From contig CM074861.1 in assembly GCA_037501455.1 (NCBI GenBank), positions 100,045,001 to 100,109,000 of the forward strand: 64,000 nucleotides of DNA, written 5' to 3'. Numbering within the stretch: the first letter of the stretch is position 1; every line of letters begins with the position of its first letter. The DNA comes from Lantana camara (Eukaryota; Streptophyta; Magnoliopsida; Lamiales; Verbenaceae). Made by a program: the position numbers and the translations under genes. The notes beneath the pieces were generated by a model. That model was not told where the DNA came from. It searched no databases and was given only the letters and a program-made list of their open reading frames with translations. Positions 1 through 13,531 of the stretch are shown here, one piece after another.

Positions 1-269
1 ACATGCGGGTAACAATCCAAAACATGAAGGTCATACGGGTTTAAGTATTGGTTACAGCAAGAGAATAAATCTCACCTGGATAACCTCAACAAAAAATGAT
101 GACAGGACAAGCAACCTAGACCACAGGTCCTCAGGAGGATCACCTAGACAAATGACACGATTACCAATACAATTAAACTCAATAAAACTAAGTATATATA
201 GGCTCTCGGCAATGTATAACGATTATATGAAATAGTATTAGATGCATTACGAGTCATGAAAGGGCGTGA
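1..269 (+). mobile_element. Left fragment of an outer LTR (family TGTAGCGCCCC), cut by window edge and by a CACTA element
   Basis: The first 269 bases resemble the stretch near 1270-1400 of the solo LTR at 304-3147, including a shared run ending in aaacctcacct. The sequence stops abruptly at the CACTA terminus at 270 and resumes at 13553. About 1 kb of this LTR should lie left of the window. Whether it is a solo LTR or part of a complete element cannot be told from here. Confidence 0.75.
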
Positions 270-303
270 CACTACTAGAAAACATGGTTTTTATAACCGA
301 ATT

Positions 304-3147
304 TGTAGCGCCCCGAGCTTCGAGACACCACATCCCCCGCACCATAGCCCGGCCTACACACGAAATGGGCAATCCGTATGCACACCAAGCTATAGCGAAC
401 GGAAGACAAACAAAATTAACACCTAGCTAGGCGGCTCTAGACAGACAGTCGTCAAAGAAACAGGCGATAGCGGAAGCAAAAGTAAACATTCAATATGCAA
501 TGGCCACAGGCCAACATTAATTAAAACATGTAATTCGGTTTCAATAACAAAATATACCCAGATAAGGCACACGACCAAATAAAACAACTACATTAGGCTC
601 ACAGGCCACAATGATATATCAATACCTAAAACATTAATCAAGAACATGAGTTACCCTGTATTAAACAAATGCAAAGATGAGCTTGAAGCAATCCTAAATA
701 AATTAAACTTGACTCGAGAAGTAAAACACGGCTCACACGCCGCCTAGCTGACTCCAACCTGCAGCCAATAAGGTAACAAGAAACAGAACAAGAGGGTCAG
801 TCGAGCGACTGGTGAGGCGGAAGAGATATAATAGATATATACACGATGCAATAGGTAGAGACATGCCATGCTATAACAAGCTGTCTCAATCCGATATAGC
901 CTAAATTTTCAATAATAAAGCCGTCATTTACTTTAGTCTCACTTTCAAGAACAAGACAATCATTCATTTTCAAGAACGATGGCGTATACTTTCCCGGCTC
1001 CTCTTCCCACGTTGCCTCGGGCCCTTACCCCACTCAAACATGTAAGTGGAGCTCCACCAAAACACGCGAATGTGGAGTTTCAAGAACAAGCACTCGGTTA
1101 TGCAATGCATACAAGAAACTTTCCATTTTGACAATTAAGTCATGAACACACGCACAAGAATCTATATGTATAACCCATTTGTTACTTGAAATCCATTTAC
1201 AATAAAAATCGAGAATACAGTAATCAATCACGTATTTATTAGATAGGTATACATATATGTATAATATTTCGGGAAACAATTCCAATTTGTGTAGGCTATA
1301 CGGGTATAGGTTATTGGTTACAGCAAGAAGATAAACCTCACCTGACAAGCGACAGGACATGAGAAGGATACAAGATAGTGGCTAATCGACCGATGATCTC
1401 CGCCTTGGAGAAGAACTGGACAAGAAAAGAAACAATGTGTACTCGTGAGACGAGACTCAATAATGATACCAAATATGATGCACGGCAATGCTCATGTAAT
1501 TAAATAAAACTATCTCAACACCTTAATAACCAAATAAATTGGCAATCAAGTGGCACTTAAACATGTATGAGAACCAATTAACATCTAAGAGATGAAATTA
1601 ATCTCGAGGAGTCACGCATTCATATCAGTCAAACATTTCAAGTTCAATTCGTATAGGGCATGGAGTCACACAAACATGGTTGAGCAATTAAGCACCAAGA
1701 AGTGTCATATAGGAGTATAATTATCAATGAACCAAATATATATATCATACAATTCACATACGGGAGCCAAGAGAGTGGAAGGAATGCAAGAAGAGAAGTT
1801 TTAATGAAGTTGGGCAAAAACTGACAATTTTCGGAAATGCGCATGCTGTAAGAAAACCGGAATATCTTGAGTTCTAGAATCTGGAATTGAGTTTTGTTTG
1901 TTGGGTAAGAAACTAGACACAAAGATCTTTCTGATGATATATGACTCATTTTCTAGTTCAAAGCGAGGAGAAAATGACACAAGCTTGAAGTTAGGTGAAT
2001 GCAGATTTCCGACGAAGTGGTGACACCAAATTAAAATGGATATATCTCTCAAACTAGAAAAGATATTGAGGTGATTCCAATTTCAGAGTGTTCTACACTC
2101 AAAAAAGTTGATTGTATGCAAAAATTAGGTCAATCGGAGTTCATTTGAGGGGGTGGGGAAAATACAAGGAAAAATCTACCCGGTCGGGAAAAAAGAGTGC
2201 AGAAAACCCTCTGGGCTAAAGTACCCGCCCGGGTACTTTTCTTCATGAAATTTAGCAGGCCGGGGAAGGTATTTTCAGCTGCAAAACGAGGAGAAACAGG
2301 GGAGGAAGGGAAAAGGGAGCAAAGTCACAACAAAACTCGCCCAAAACACTCCAAAACAATCATATAACATGCATATAACTCATATATACCAATTAGGCAT
2401 CATATACTTCATGGAAACATGCTTTGATCAACCAAAACTTATCCAACAAACCCATATGTGATCATGATCCTTCTCACTCAAACTCAAGAATTATGCATGA
2501 AATTCAAGTTGCTAGCTCATGATCATGCTTCTACTAGCTCAAATCCAAGTTATCAATGTAAAACCATAACCCTAGCTCCACTTATGAAATTCAAGAATCA
2601 ATCATAATCTCATCTATACCTTGAATGCAAGAAAGGAAGGATGAAATGATGTTGGGATGATGATGCTTCCAAGATATGAAATTTCCTTCTTGAATTCAAG
2701 CTTGAAATGATCAAATTTCCTCCTTCTCTTCTTGGTGTTTGGATCGTGACTAAGTGTGTGTGAGTGTGTGAAATTCTTTGGATGAAAATAGAATGAAATG
2801 GAATGGAATGGAAGAGATGGGATGATATTTACAAAAGTCTTCCAAGAATGTGCATGACTCATCAATTTTTGCACTTAAGTCCCTCAATTATTTGAAGTCA
2901 TGTAATCAAGTTTCATCTCATGGCAATTGATCATTTAACTCGATTCATATTAATGCAATTAAGTCCACACATTTAAGGAATGATCAAGCAAGGACACATA
3001 TTTGCATTTAGTCACATTGACAATTAATTCACGTAAAATTTCACTTTAACGATAATTTCATATAAGTTCATGGAAATAGAATGCATCTAATGTTATGAAA
3101 TTTATATAACATCACATAGTGCCTAAATGGAAAACCAGGGCATTACA
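304..3147 (+). mobile_element. Solo LTR, 2844 bp, target duplication GAATT
   Basis: It begins TGTAGCGCCCCGAG and ends GGGCATTACA, so the ends are near-inverse with TG..CA borders. The five bases before it (299-303) and after it (3148-3152) are both GAATT. No primer site, polypurine tract or coding domain is present, so it is a solo LTR left by recombination between two LTRs. It is similar along its length to the LTR at 28889-31779, including GC-rich motifs such as CCCGGGTA near its 3' half. It landed in the left subterminal repeat of the CACTA element. The ORFs in it are short and not protein-like. Confidence 0.92.
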
Positions 3148-3152
3148 GAATT

Positions 3153-3660
3153 TGCAAACGAAAAAGGGCCTTTTGTAACCGAAAAATAGTGTTTGGCAAC
3201 CAAATTGCAACCGAAAAATTCGGTTGCAAAAACCCTGGTTGCAAAAGTTAGTAACCGATTTTTACAACCGAATTGTTTGCAGCCAAAATAGCAACCGGAT
3301 TTTCGGTTGCAAAAAGCCCAGATGTTGCATGTCAGCCACGTCACTTTGCAACCGAATATTCGGTTGCATAGGTATGACTATTTTTGCAACCGAATATTTG
3401 GTTGTAAATCTAACGTGGCACATTCTTGTTGCAACCGAATTTTTTGTTGCAAAGTAGTTAAAAAGTGTGCCAATTTTGCAACCAAAATTCGATTGCAAAA
3501 GTATATTATTTTGTATTTTTTTAATTAATTTGCAATCGAATTTCAATTGCAAAAGACAAATTATTTTTTATTTAAATTTATTTACAACCGAATATCTATT
3601 ACAAAAAATGAATTTTCAATTGTAAAATAGGTTCAAATTTACAACTAAAATTTCAGGAGC
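3153..3660. repeat. Left subterminal repeat cluster of the CACTA element
   Basis: There are many copies of a motif close to TTTGCAACCGAA in both orientations, often as short palindromes, fading rightward. The cluster originally began at about 285 and is interrupted by the solo LTR at 304-3147. In En/Spm-type elements such arrays bind the element's regulatory protein; here that is inferred from position only. Confidence 0.85.
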
Positions 3661-3858
3661 ATTATCTAAAATTTAATATTCTAAACAGAAACAACTATTC
3701 AAATGATTCTCCAACATAAAAACACTACAAAAATTCTCCAACATATGCAAATACATCAATAGTATAACATTTACAAATATGTCAAGAATCCAACATCTAC
3801 AAATGCAACAATAATCTATATCAAAAAGTTCCATACTCAACATCATGAAATGCGTCTT

Positions 3859-6800
3859 TGTAGCGCCCCGAGCGTGGAGCCACCACATCCCCCGCACCAT
3901 AGCTCGGCCCACATACGAAATGGGTAATTCGTACGCACACCAAACTATAGCGAACGGGAGACAAGCAAAATTAACACCTAGCTAGGCGGCTCTAGACGGA
4001 CAGTCATGAAAGCAACAGGCTGTAGCGGAAGCAAAAGCAAACATTAAGCATTGCAATGGCCATGGGGCCAACATTAATTAAAACATGAAATTCGATTCCG
4101 ATAACAAAATATGTCCAGATAAGGCGCACGACTAGTAAAAACAACTACACTAGGCTCACAGGCCACAATGATATATCAATACTTAATCAAGAACATGAGT
4201 TACCCTATGTTAAACAAATGTAAAGATGAGCTTGAAGAAATCCTAAATAGACTTGACTCGAGAAGTAAAACACGACTCACACGCCGCCTAGCTGACTCCA
4301 ACCTGCAGCCAATAAGGTAACAAGAAACAGAAAAAGAGAGGGTCAGTCGAGCGACTGGTGAGGCGGAAGGAATATAATAGATATATACACGATGCAATAG
4401 GTAGAGAGATGCAATGCAATAACAAGATGCCTCGATCCGATATAGCCTCAATTTTCGATAATAAACCATCATTTACTTTAGTCTCAATTTTCAATAGCAA
4501 GACAATCATTTATTTTCAAGAACGATGGCGTACACCGGATTAAGGGTTTCAATCAATCAGTGGGTACCGAGTTATACCCTGTCTCCAACCTTTACTCCAC
4601 AATCAATCAAGAACAAGAACAATAACAAGAAACCATCCTTCTGCCTCCGGGTGACGGAAGAGGTAGCTAACCCCTAACCATCCAATAACACTCGAGTCAT
4701 AACCCATTTCGGTACTATGCTCCTTCGGCGTACCGGTCACAGTAGACACGCGTATTATCAACTACCTCCGATGATAATACGGGCCCCCGTAGAGGTCGCG
4801 ATTAAGGTTCTCCGTCGGCCCGTTGCCTCCCCGGATCACCTCGTACACGTTGCCTCGGATCCCTTCCCAATGGAATTACCATTGAGGATTCATTTAACAA
4901 GCACTCGTTCATGCAATGCATGTAAAACACTTTCGTTTCATTTGTTTGAAGTCATGAACTCACTCGAGAACATATATATATAACCCCTTTGATACTTGCA
5001 ATACGCTTTTAATAAAATCCATAACATGGTAATCAATCACATATCTACTATAGTATACATATACATATAATAGGCCACAAGCGAGTAGCAAAACCAATTC
5101 GTGTAGGTTGTATAGGTATAGGCTATTGGTTGCAGCAAGAAGATAAACCTCACCTTTTCATCTTACCGACAGTTTACCAAAAGAGGGTGAAAGGTACTCA
5201 ATCGGAACATGACCTATTTGAAGTGGACCTGTGTAACGAGACATGACACGTGAGACTTAGACTCAATCATAGACCAATTACGACGCACGACAATGATCAA
5301 GAGATGTTGTGAAATGATATGGGATGGCAAGACATGTACACGAGAAATATAACATGGTAGGATATGTCGTGAACATGATCATGCGCACAATTAATGTTAC
5401 ACGCACAATTAAACAAGTATTAAAGTTCTAGACGTGTCATACCTATATGACTTTAGGCACGTAAGAGCATTCATTCCATAAATCATCATATAAACATATC
5501 TTAATATTATACAATTATAACACATGCATTTAGAAATATTAAATCGTATAATTTCATACTCAATCGATCCAATGTCATTTCAATATAATTTAACTATATA
5601 TGATACCAATTTTACAGTTTCACCACAACTCTCCAGGTAACTATCAAACACATAAAATACAATTGTATAATTAATACGAATTAATTGGAGCACTTAAATA
5701 TAAATCATGTAATCAATTAATGACCAATACTTCAAGAATTATACACAGCTTATAATTTATAAACTATTACATATATGCATCCCCGGAACTTCATGCACAC
5801 ACACGCAATTTAATTCAATACAATTTCACAAAGTTAATGGTAACATATATTTAATAATACTAGTTCATGCATATATCTTAGATCCACAAACCAATTGCAT
5901 GATGTTTATCATAATATGAAAAATACACTTACACAGCACTTGTACAGCCAATTTATAAGGCAACACATACAATTAACCAATATAATATATCATTAATTTA
6001 TTAATTAGTAGGTTGGTTTAACAAGAACGTTAATTAAACTAATCTAATTGAACCAAATCCTAACATTTACAATTAATAACTTACAATAGCTTAGTACAAA
6101 TAACTAAAATAAAGGAATTGAACTAACACACTAATTGCAATATGCTCTTTACCGATGTCCATCATTTACAACATTTCATTATGGATGCATACATATGCAA
6201 TTATACCTACCACACAAGTCAGATATCTCAAAATGAAGTTCGTATACAATTTATTAAACCATTTCAGAGATCTCATACTTTATAAAAGTCTATTATATAC
6301 AAACAAACAAGTTTAAGAAAGGTTACACTAGTTTTCAGTAAATTACACTTACACCCCCTTAAGTGTTTAAAGTAGCTTGTCAAATTCGAACTAAATGAAA
6401 CAAACACAATTATATTCGAGCATTCACGTTTTGTATTACATATAGAGAGAGTGTATAAGTCTTACAAGTTAGAAGAGAGTATAGTAAAAGCATGGAAATA
6501 GGTTGGGTCAAACATCAATAATATGGCTTAGTTTTAGGATCAAATACTCAAATAAGCAACTAGTGCAGAAACTTTTTACATGCACACATTGTAGGAAAAT
6601 CGTCATAACTTATAGCTCGGAAGGTATTTTAAGGATCCGTAAAATTCTTAGTAAACTAGACAACCATAACTTTCAAATGGCATAGGCCCCAATTCCTAAA
6701 TATTTCTGTACTAATACAGATTTCAATGTAAATTTGGGACAAGACAGCAACTCAACTGCAGTGACATATTTCAAAGGAAAATTCATTTACCATATTAAAC

Positions 6801-8577
6801 GAAGTCGGAAAATTCTGAAAATGTACAGGTATACTCCTAACACATGTATGAACTTCTCTGTAAATCAGTTTTGTAAAATTCAAATGTTTACCCCCTCTGC
6901 TAAGGCTGCTATTTCATATCAGAAAACAGGGCAAAAACAGGGGTATCGTTTGGAATTCTTTTCGGTTATCAAACGGACTCGGATGAACACCAAATTCGAC
7001 AGAGAGAGACCTCAATATGTTAGGGATCTCCAGTTAAAACAGTTTTTGAAAACGAGGTCGTATGCATTCGGAATTTACGTCTGAAATCGTTGCATACATG
7101 CTGTCATGATTTTCTGCTACACTTTTCAATTTCCAAACATGCAAAACTCATTCGAAAACACCTAAATTCATCACTAAATACTGTCTACAGTGTCCCTAAA
7201 CATGTAAGACACATAATCACCCAATACTTCAAGTATTAAACTAACAAAATCATTAAGATTGATCAAGCTCATTCCAGGCCCTGTTTTACCTTCAATCCAT
7301 ACTAGTAATTTCAATGAAATTTATGTTGCTAGCATGTTTTCAATCCTATTTAAAATACATAAAACACAATTACATACATTACCAATTTTAATTAACAAGG
7401 GTTGGAACCTATTGAAACTAATCTGTTCCAATTCTAATTACAATTAACGTAATAAACATAGCTGATCATCAACCATAGACTCACGCACGCACTCAAGCCA
7501 AAACGCACAATACATATGTATTCATAATACCCATTCCAATAATAATGTTATATACTATAATTTAGAACTATACCAGACAATCAATTAACCAATAACGATT
7601 TAAATACAATCACATAAGATCCACTATATACTGACACCTATGCAACTTATATACATATGTAAAATAAATATTTTCAATTATAAACAAAATTGGAAATTGG
7701 CCTGGCGGCTTACAGTGAAAGAAGAAGAAAAAGAGGCGGCACGGTGGTCGTCCGGTTGAATTAGTGGAGCAGGGGTAAAAGTGCCGGTGGTGATGAAGAG
7801 AGAAGACTCCCGGCGGCTATGGAGAAAGGGTCGTTTTCCTTACTTTCTTGTTCGGCGGAGAGAAAAGGGGGAAGAAAGTGGCTGAAACAGCTCTGGTGGC
7901 CGACGGTAGCAACTGGAATACGATGGCAGCGCGACTGAGAAGAGGCAAGAGGCCGGTGATATGGTGAGAAGAGAGAGATTGGAGTAGAGAGAGAGAGTTC
8001 GAGAAAGAGGGGCTGAGAGACGAGAGAGAGTTGAGAAATTGTGGGGAAGAAAGGAAAGAAAGATATGGTCAAGAAATGGGTCCCACGATCAAATAGGATA
8101 TTTCTGGATGGGCCTGTCTTATTTCTGGACGAATTTATCTAGTTGCAGGTTAAAATAAAATAACAGTTTCCGGGGTAAAATTGTCGGAATTGGGTAAAGA
8201 GGTTGTCGACGAGCTCAGACAAATATAAGGAATAAATAATAATGTTTAAGGACTCAGGAATACAAATAAGTGCCCGCGTGAAAATTTTTCAATTAAGTCC
8301 TTAACGTCTAAAACTCATAAATGGGCCCACATAATTTCAAATAAAGATCATTAGTTCTAAACTTCTATTTTAACAAAGGTCACATATTTTCAAATAGTGA
8401 GAATTAAGGACAATTAATAAAATTAGGACACGTAAGTTACGTAATAACAATTAAATCATGCAATTAAATAAATTAAACATGTAATTAAGTAAATAGAACA
8501 TAATTTGAGCACATAACACTCGGCCTAAACCCACTCGTGACATTATACGTGGCTTGTCGTGAAAACGGGACGTTACA
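3859..8577 (+). mobile_element. Solo LTR, 4719 bp, same family with a different 3' half, target duplication GTCTT
   Basis: It begins TGTAGCGCCCCGAGCG and ends GGGACGTTACA. GTCTT flanks it exactly (3854-3858 and 8578-8582). The first 1.3 kb matches the other LTRs of the family (304-3147, 28889-31779), but from about 5155 it diverges. Its later part (about 6470-7310) instead matches the outer LTR at 13620-14460. It holds no recognisable retroelement protein. A purine-rich stretch lies at 7720-8080. At 4.7 kb it is unusually long for an LTR, so it could contain an older unrecognised insertion. Confidence 0.87.
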
Positions 8578-8591
8578 GTCTTTGTGAGAAC

Positions 8592-9965
8592 CTTGCTTGT
8601 CGCAACCTCCCATGATCTTGAACACAATCATTCAACTCCTGAATTATCAACGCAGTAGTATTGTTAATTATAACTGCATATAAGTGCTAAATCGTTTTTA
8701 AAACTTAACGAGCAAGCTTTAGAAAAAGATTAATACACACCTCACTCAATGCATCTCCAAGAACCTCTTGAGAAATCCTCTTGTCAAGGACGGACCGACT
8801 ACAATACATAAACAATAAACAAAGACAAGCTCTTAGTACATAAAGATACAACTAACTACGAACAATTTCAACGTAGAAATGCACACTACTTAAGATAAAC
8901 CATTAGTAACTAAAAACATAGTAATTATAATTTATCAATAATCATCATTTAGTTTATGAAGTGAATATGCGAATTGGATTCATGTAATGCATTAATTTAC
9001 CACGAAAATGGCTTGTGATGAAACCCCCAAGCTTTGAGGCAAATCTCTCACAAGACTCTAACAAGTTTGGATGCTTTTCCATCAAAAGATCTCTCCAACT
9101 AAAACAACACCTAAACAATCATGATTCATGGTAGAATAATTAGCTTAAGTCTTAAAAATAAATATTCGGAAGAAAACCTCTTAAGTGCTCCAAATAAAAA
9201 ACGAAGAAAAAATAGGAAAAAAGATTGGATATTAATGCCAACTTGTTCACCCTCCAAAGGCAGTGGCCACTTCAGAGTTTTACATAGTTCAGTACCTTGA
9301 ACCAAGATCATCACCATGATAGTGCAAGAACAATTAGTTTATCAGTGAATCAGCATTAATATTACACATTGTGGATGTAAATAAGAACCAAGAAAAATAG
9401 CAAAACTTAAATATAGGCAGTTTAAATATAGTAAAAGTATTACAATTCCCACAATATTTTGAGACGATCTAGAGCAACCACAACATTTTCAATGTGTTAT
9501 TTCTTAAATAATAAACAAAATTAATTAACATAAAGTATATAGAGTGCACAATGTTCACCCCCTAATTTGTTGCGAAATATTTTATATTTAAATCTTAATG
9601 CATAGAGATGATTTCAAATTCATCCCAAAGAAACAAAATCTACATAAAAAGGACAACATTGGCAACAGAATCATTTCACTCCAATCATATGGCAAAATCT
9701 GATAGTTTACATATCTCTATGACTCTTATCTATTGATCCCGTAAATAGCAAAGAAAACTTATTTATTCTGAACCATTTGAACACGGTACTCAGCATCTCA
9801 ACAAAAAGTCTCCAAGAGATTAACCAACACACTTAGTCTCATTTAGATAATCAAGACAAACAACGGGAAAAAGGGCAAGCAATTTTACCACACATTAGTG
9901 AACGAACGGCTTTTGATAGTGAAATCGTCGACGTACATGGAAACAAAATCGAAGACAATATTCAT
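8592..9965 (-). pseudogene. Unidentified spliced gene fragment inside the CACTA element
   Basis: Reading leftward on the minus strand, at least three short blocks have coding character and plant splice borders. Block 9001-9098 follows an acceptor TTTTAG and ends at donor GTAAAT; its open frame includes WRDLLMEKHPNLLESCERF. Block 8741-8798 follows TTGTAG and ends at GTGTGT (frame with SVLDKRISQEVLGDAL). Block 8592-8638 follows ATTCAG and ends at GTTCTC (frame with ELNDCVQDHGRLRQA). A possible first exon lies at about 9893-9965, starting at an ATG whose complement is at 9963-9965, after a pyrimidine/purine-rich leader at 10130-10300. The phases of the first two blocks do not join cleanly, so it looks decayed. 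I do not recognise the product: it may be a captured host gene or a degenerate element-encoded gene. Confidence 0.4.
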
Positions 9966-10283
9966 CCCACCTCTACAATAGCCGGTCAATCATCAATTGA
10001 ACCAAATGCCAAATATGCGCAACACCCTGTAAATTTAAGTAAAAAAATCTTCATAAAAATTTAATGTAGATTGACATAAACATATAAAACCCTAATTCAA
10101 TCGGAAATAAAACCACATGAGGAGTTGTGGACTCAGATTTAAGTACTCGAACAGTGCCTCGTTGTTGCTTCCTTACCTTACTTGTTTTGCAGCTTCAGTT
10201 TTTTATGAGAGAGAGACAGAGAGAGGCGGGGGCTGAAGTGGCGAAGATGCGGCGGAAAACAAAGAAGAGGGACAGATTTAAGG

Positions 10284-10560
10284 ACTCAGTTTTTTATTGT
10301 TAATTGTTCGCGCCCCAAAAACAGGGTTGAAAGGAGCGACGGCGGCAGATGGTAGAGGAGAGGAGGGGAGTTGCAAAGGGCGGGAGGTGAATGGCAGCGA
10401 AATTGGGGAGGGTGAGAAGGAAAGAGGTTTTGGGGGAAATTTTTGGGCAGAAGAGGATAAATTTGGGAGATTTGGGGGGAATGAAATATTCAAATGCTGG
10501 AATAAAATAAATTGGGGGGAATGAAATATTGAAATGCACTTGTGAATTATAATATATTTC
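10284..10560. other. Purine-rich G/A block
   Basis: The plus strand is strongly G- and A-rich, and overlapping open frames on both strands follow from that bias. It adjoins the possible leader of the minus-strand gene fragment. No protein family is suggested. Confidence 0.4.
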
Positions 10561-10845
10561 AAGTGATTATAGTTATATACTATGTAATATTATTATTGTA
10601 AATATCTATATATTATAGCATTTCATATGATATAGTAAATTCGTGCACACTCATGTGTAATAAAAAAATTATTATTATTCAAATAATATGTTGAACTAAA
10701 TTTGTTGTGTTAATGTAAATTTTATAATATAAATAAATGAATAAATAAAATAAAATAATATTATATTAATACAAATAGTAAAAAAAAAAAAAAAAAAAAG
10801 AATATAATAAAAAAAGTTTGAAGTGAGGTGAAAGAAAAAAGAGTT

Positions 10846-11343
10846 CACAAATAAATAAAAAATAACATATTGTTGGAGTGCAGTATATATATATATATAT
10901 ATATAAAAGAATTTTTAGAGTTCAAGAATCCAAAATATTTAGTTTTAGTGTCTTTCATTTAATAATAGTATAGATATAATATCTATAATAAATATAAATA
11001 TCTGTATATTATAGTACATCCATTTAATAGATTTGTAACTTCAGTTCTTACCAACAAGAATTAATAAACTTGTAAAATTATATACTATATTATTTTAATA
11101 GATACCTTAATAGAAATTACACTTCGCATATCATATAATATCATGTTTTATGTCAATTCTTAATTGCATAGTCATATGATATATAATATATAACATAAAT
11201 TCAAATATTTGAATATCATATTTTTTTAATAGACATAGAATTATCTATTATAGCATTTAGTAGACCTATGAGTTGTGACTATATATTATATTAATTTAAT
11301 AGACCCACAAATAAATAAAAAATAACATATTGTTGGAGTGCAG

Positions 11344-11393
<50 letters not shown>

Positions 11394-11788
11394 ATTTTTA
11401 GAGTTAAAGAAACCAAAATATTTAGTTTTAGTGTCTTTCATTTAATAATAGTATAGATATAATATCTATAATAAATATAAATATCTGTATATTATAGTAT
11501 ATCCATTTAATAGATTTGTAACTTCAGTTCTTACCAAAAAAGAATTAATAAACTTGTAATTATATACTATATTGTTTTAATAGATGCCTTAATAGAAATT
11601 ACACTTCGCATATCATATAATATCATGTTTTATGTCAATTCTTAATTACATAGTCATATGATATATAATATATAACATAAATTCAAATATTTGAATATCA
11701 TATTTTTTTAATAGACATAGAATTATCTATTATAGCATTTAGTAGACCTATGAGTTGTGACTATATATTATATTATTTTAATAGATCC
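10846..11788 (+). repeat. Tandem duplication, two units of about 460-480 bp
   Basis: The segment beginning CACAAATAAATAAAAAATAA at 10846 recurs at 11306 and the copies stay nearly identical to about 11788. The main difference is the length of an internal TA run (10884-10905 in the first copy, 11346-11388 in the second). The DNA is very AT-rich and non-coding. Confidence 0.85.
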
Positions 11789-12314
11789 CTTATCGCAATA
11801 AACTTATTTTCACTTTATAATTACATATATGTTATATATTATAATATTTATTATCATTTTAATTCGAAAACTTGTATTACGCAACGATTTAAAAGATTTG
11901 AGATTCTTTATATATCATTGAAATAATTTAGAAATTACATATAATACATAATATGTATAACACTTATAAAGTACATATTATATCATTATATGAGACGAAT
12001 AATTAATAACTAGCAATTTTGCACGCTCATAATAATTAAGATTCTAAGCAGATAATCCATAAAATACATGAATAGTATTTGAGATCAGTTATCTCCACAA
12101 TACGTAATGAGATCGGTTAGTGTTGTACGATGATTTTTTTTTTTTTAAATCAAATAAAATTAAAATAAAATTTAAGAAATGGAGAGTCCAAGAAAACCGC
12201 TTGAGAAGATTTAGTGTTGTATATATTTTTTAAATCAAATAAAATTAAAACAAAATTAACAAGAAATTTAGAGTACAAGAAAACATTTTGAGAACGATTA
12301 GTATTGCAAAATGA

Positions 12315-12330
12315 ATGTTTTCTAGTAGTG
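12315..12330 (+). mobile_element. Internal second copy of the CACTA right terminus
   Basis: The 16 bases ATGTTTTCTAGTAGTG are identical to the true right end at 13534-13549. No matching left terminus was seen between 270 and here, so it is a remnant or a former end rather than a complete nested element. Confidence 0.7.
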
Positions 12331-12929
12331 TATTTATAATTATATCATAAACATATCATTTCATATTATATATATAATATCATATCAGTAAATAATATCT
12401 ATCATAAATGTAATATCAGTACATTATAGTAGTTAATAGACATATAGTCATCTATTATACCATTTGATATCTTTTATAGTGATCACTTATGAAAATTACG
12501 TTAGTATATCATATATAATATCGTGTGTTATGTCAATTCTCAAAATTAAATGTCGTATATGACATATAATATAATATCACTATACATGTATAACACCTTA
12601 ATGATTCATAATGTATATTATATCTCATAAAACATAATCTTTAAATTTTATCACATAGTTTTTAGTAGTTACAACAATATAACGATAATTATTAATTAAT
12701 ATTACCACAATATAATCATATAAGTAATTATAATTAATTATAATCATTTAATATATATATATATATATATCGTTTGTAGAAATTACTTCGATCTGCACAG
12801 CATGTATAATATTACGCGTTATATCAATACTCAAAATATCTTATATGTTATATGATATCATGTTACTATACAATTATATCATCTTCATGATTTATAATGT
12901 ATATTTAAATATAATAAAAGTAAAAAAGA

Positions 12930-13531
12930 TTTTTGCAACTGAATAGCAACACTATTTTTTTAAAATTATTACTTATTTTATTTTTATAAATAATAATAAA
13001 TAAAAAATTATTGGTTACATGAAAATATTTGCAACTGAAATTTGGTTGCAAATTTTACATAAAAATAATTAATTTAGTTCAAAATTTTGCAACGAAAATT
13101 TCGATGCAAAAATATTCTTGAAATTATTTTTAATAATTTTGCAATTGAAATTTCGGTTGCAATCTCTGCATAACCAATTTTGCAACCAAATTTTCTGTTG
13201 CAAATATTTTAACTGGGTTTGATACTTTGATTATTTTCATTCTTTTTTCAATCGAATTAGCAACCGAAACTCGGTTGCAAACTATTTGCAACCGAATTAG
13301 CAACCTAATTTTCTGTTGCAAAGATAATAAAAAAGGTTGACCATTCAAAATTTTTTTGCAACTAATATTGCAACCAAATTACGGTTGCAAAGTATTTGCA
13401 ACCGATTTGGCAACCGAAAAATCGGTTGCAAATCTAAATAGGCAAATTTTGGTTTTCGGTTGCAAATTCGGTAGCCAAATTCATCAAATTGCAACCAAAT
13501 TTTTTCGGTTGCAAATTTTCGGTTGCAAAAT
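12930..13531. repeat. Right subterminal repeat cluster of the CACTA element
   Basis: There are numerous TTTGCAACCGAA-like motifs in both orientations, densest from 13260 to 13531, mirroring the left cluster at 3153-3660. Confidence 0.85.

Noticed and set aside
1034..2874. Several minus-strand open frames of 80-108 codons
   Set aside because: They lie inside a solo LTR defined by exact target duplications and have no family motifs.
3123..3552. Frames on both strands rich in Cys, Asn and Phe
   Set aside because: They are translations of the CACTA subterminal repeat TTTGCAACCGAA.
6503..7447. Plus-strand frames of 60-116 codons
   Set aside because: They fall within the solo LTR 3859-8577; the homologous stretch in the outer LTR does not preserve the frames.
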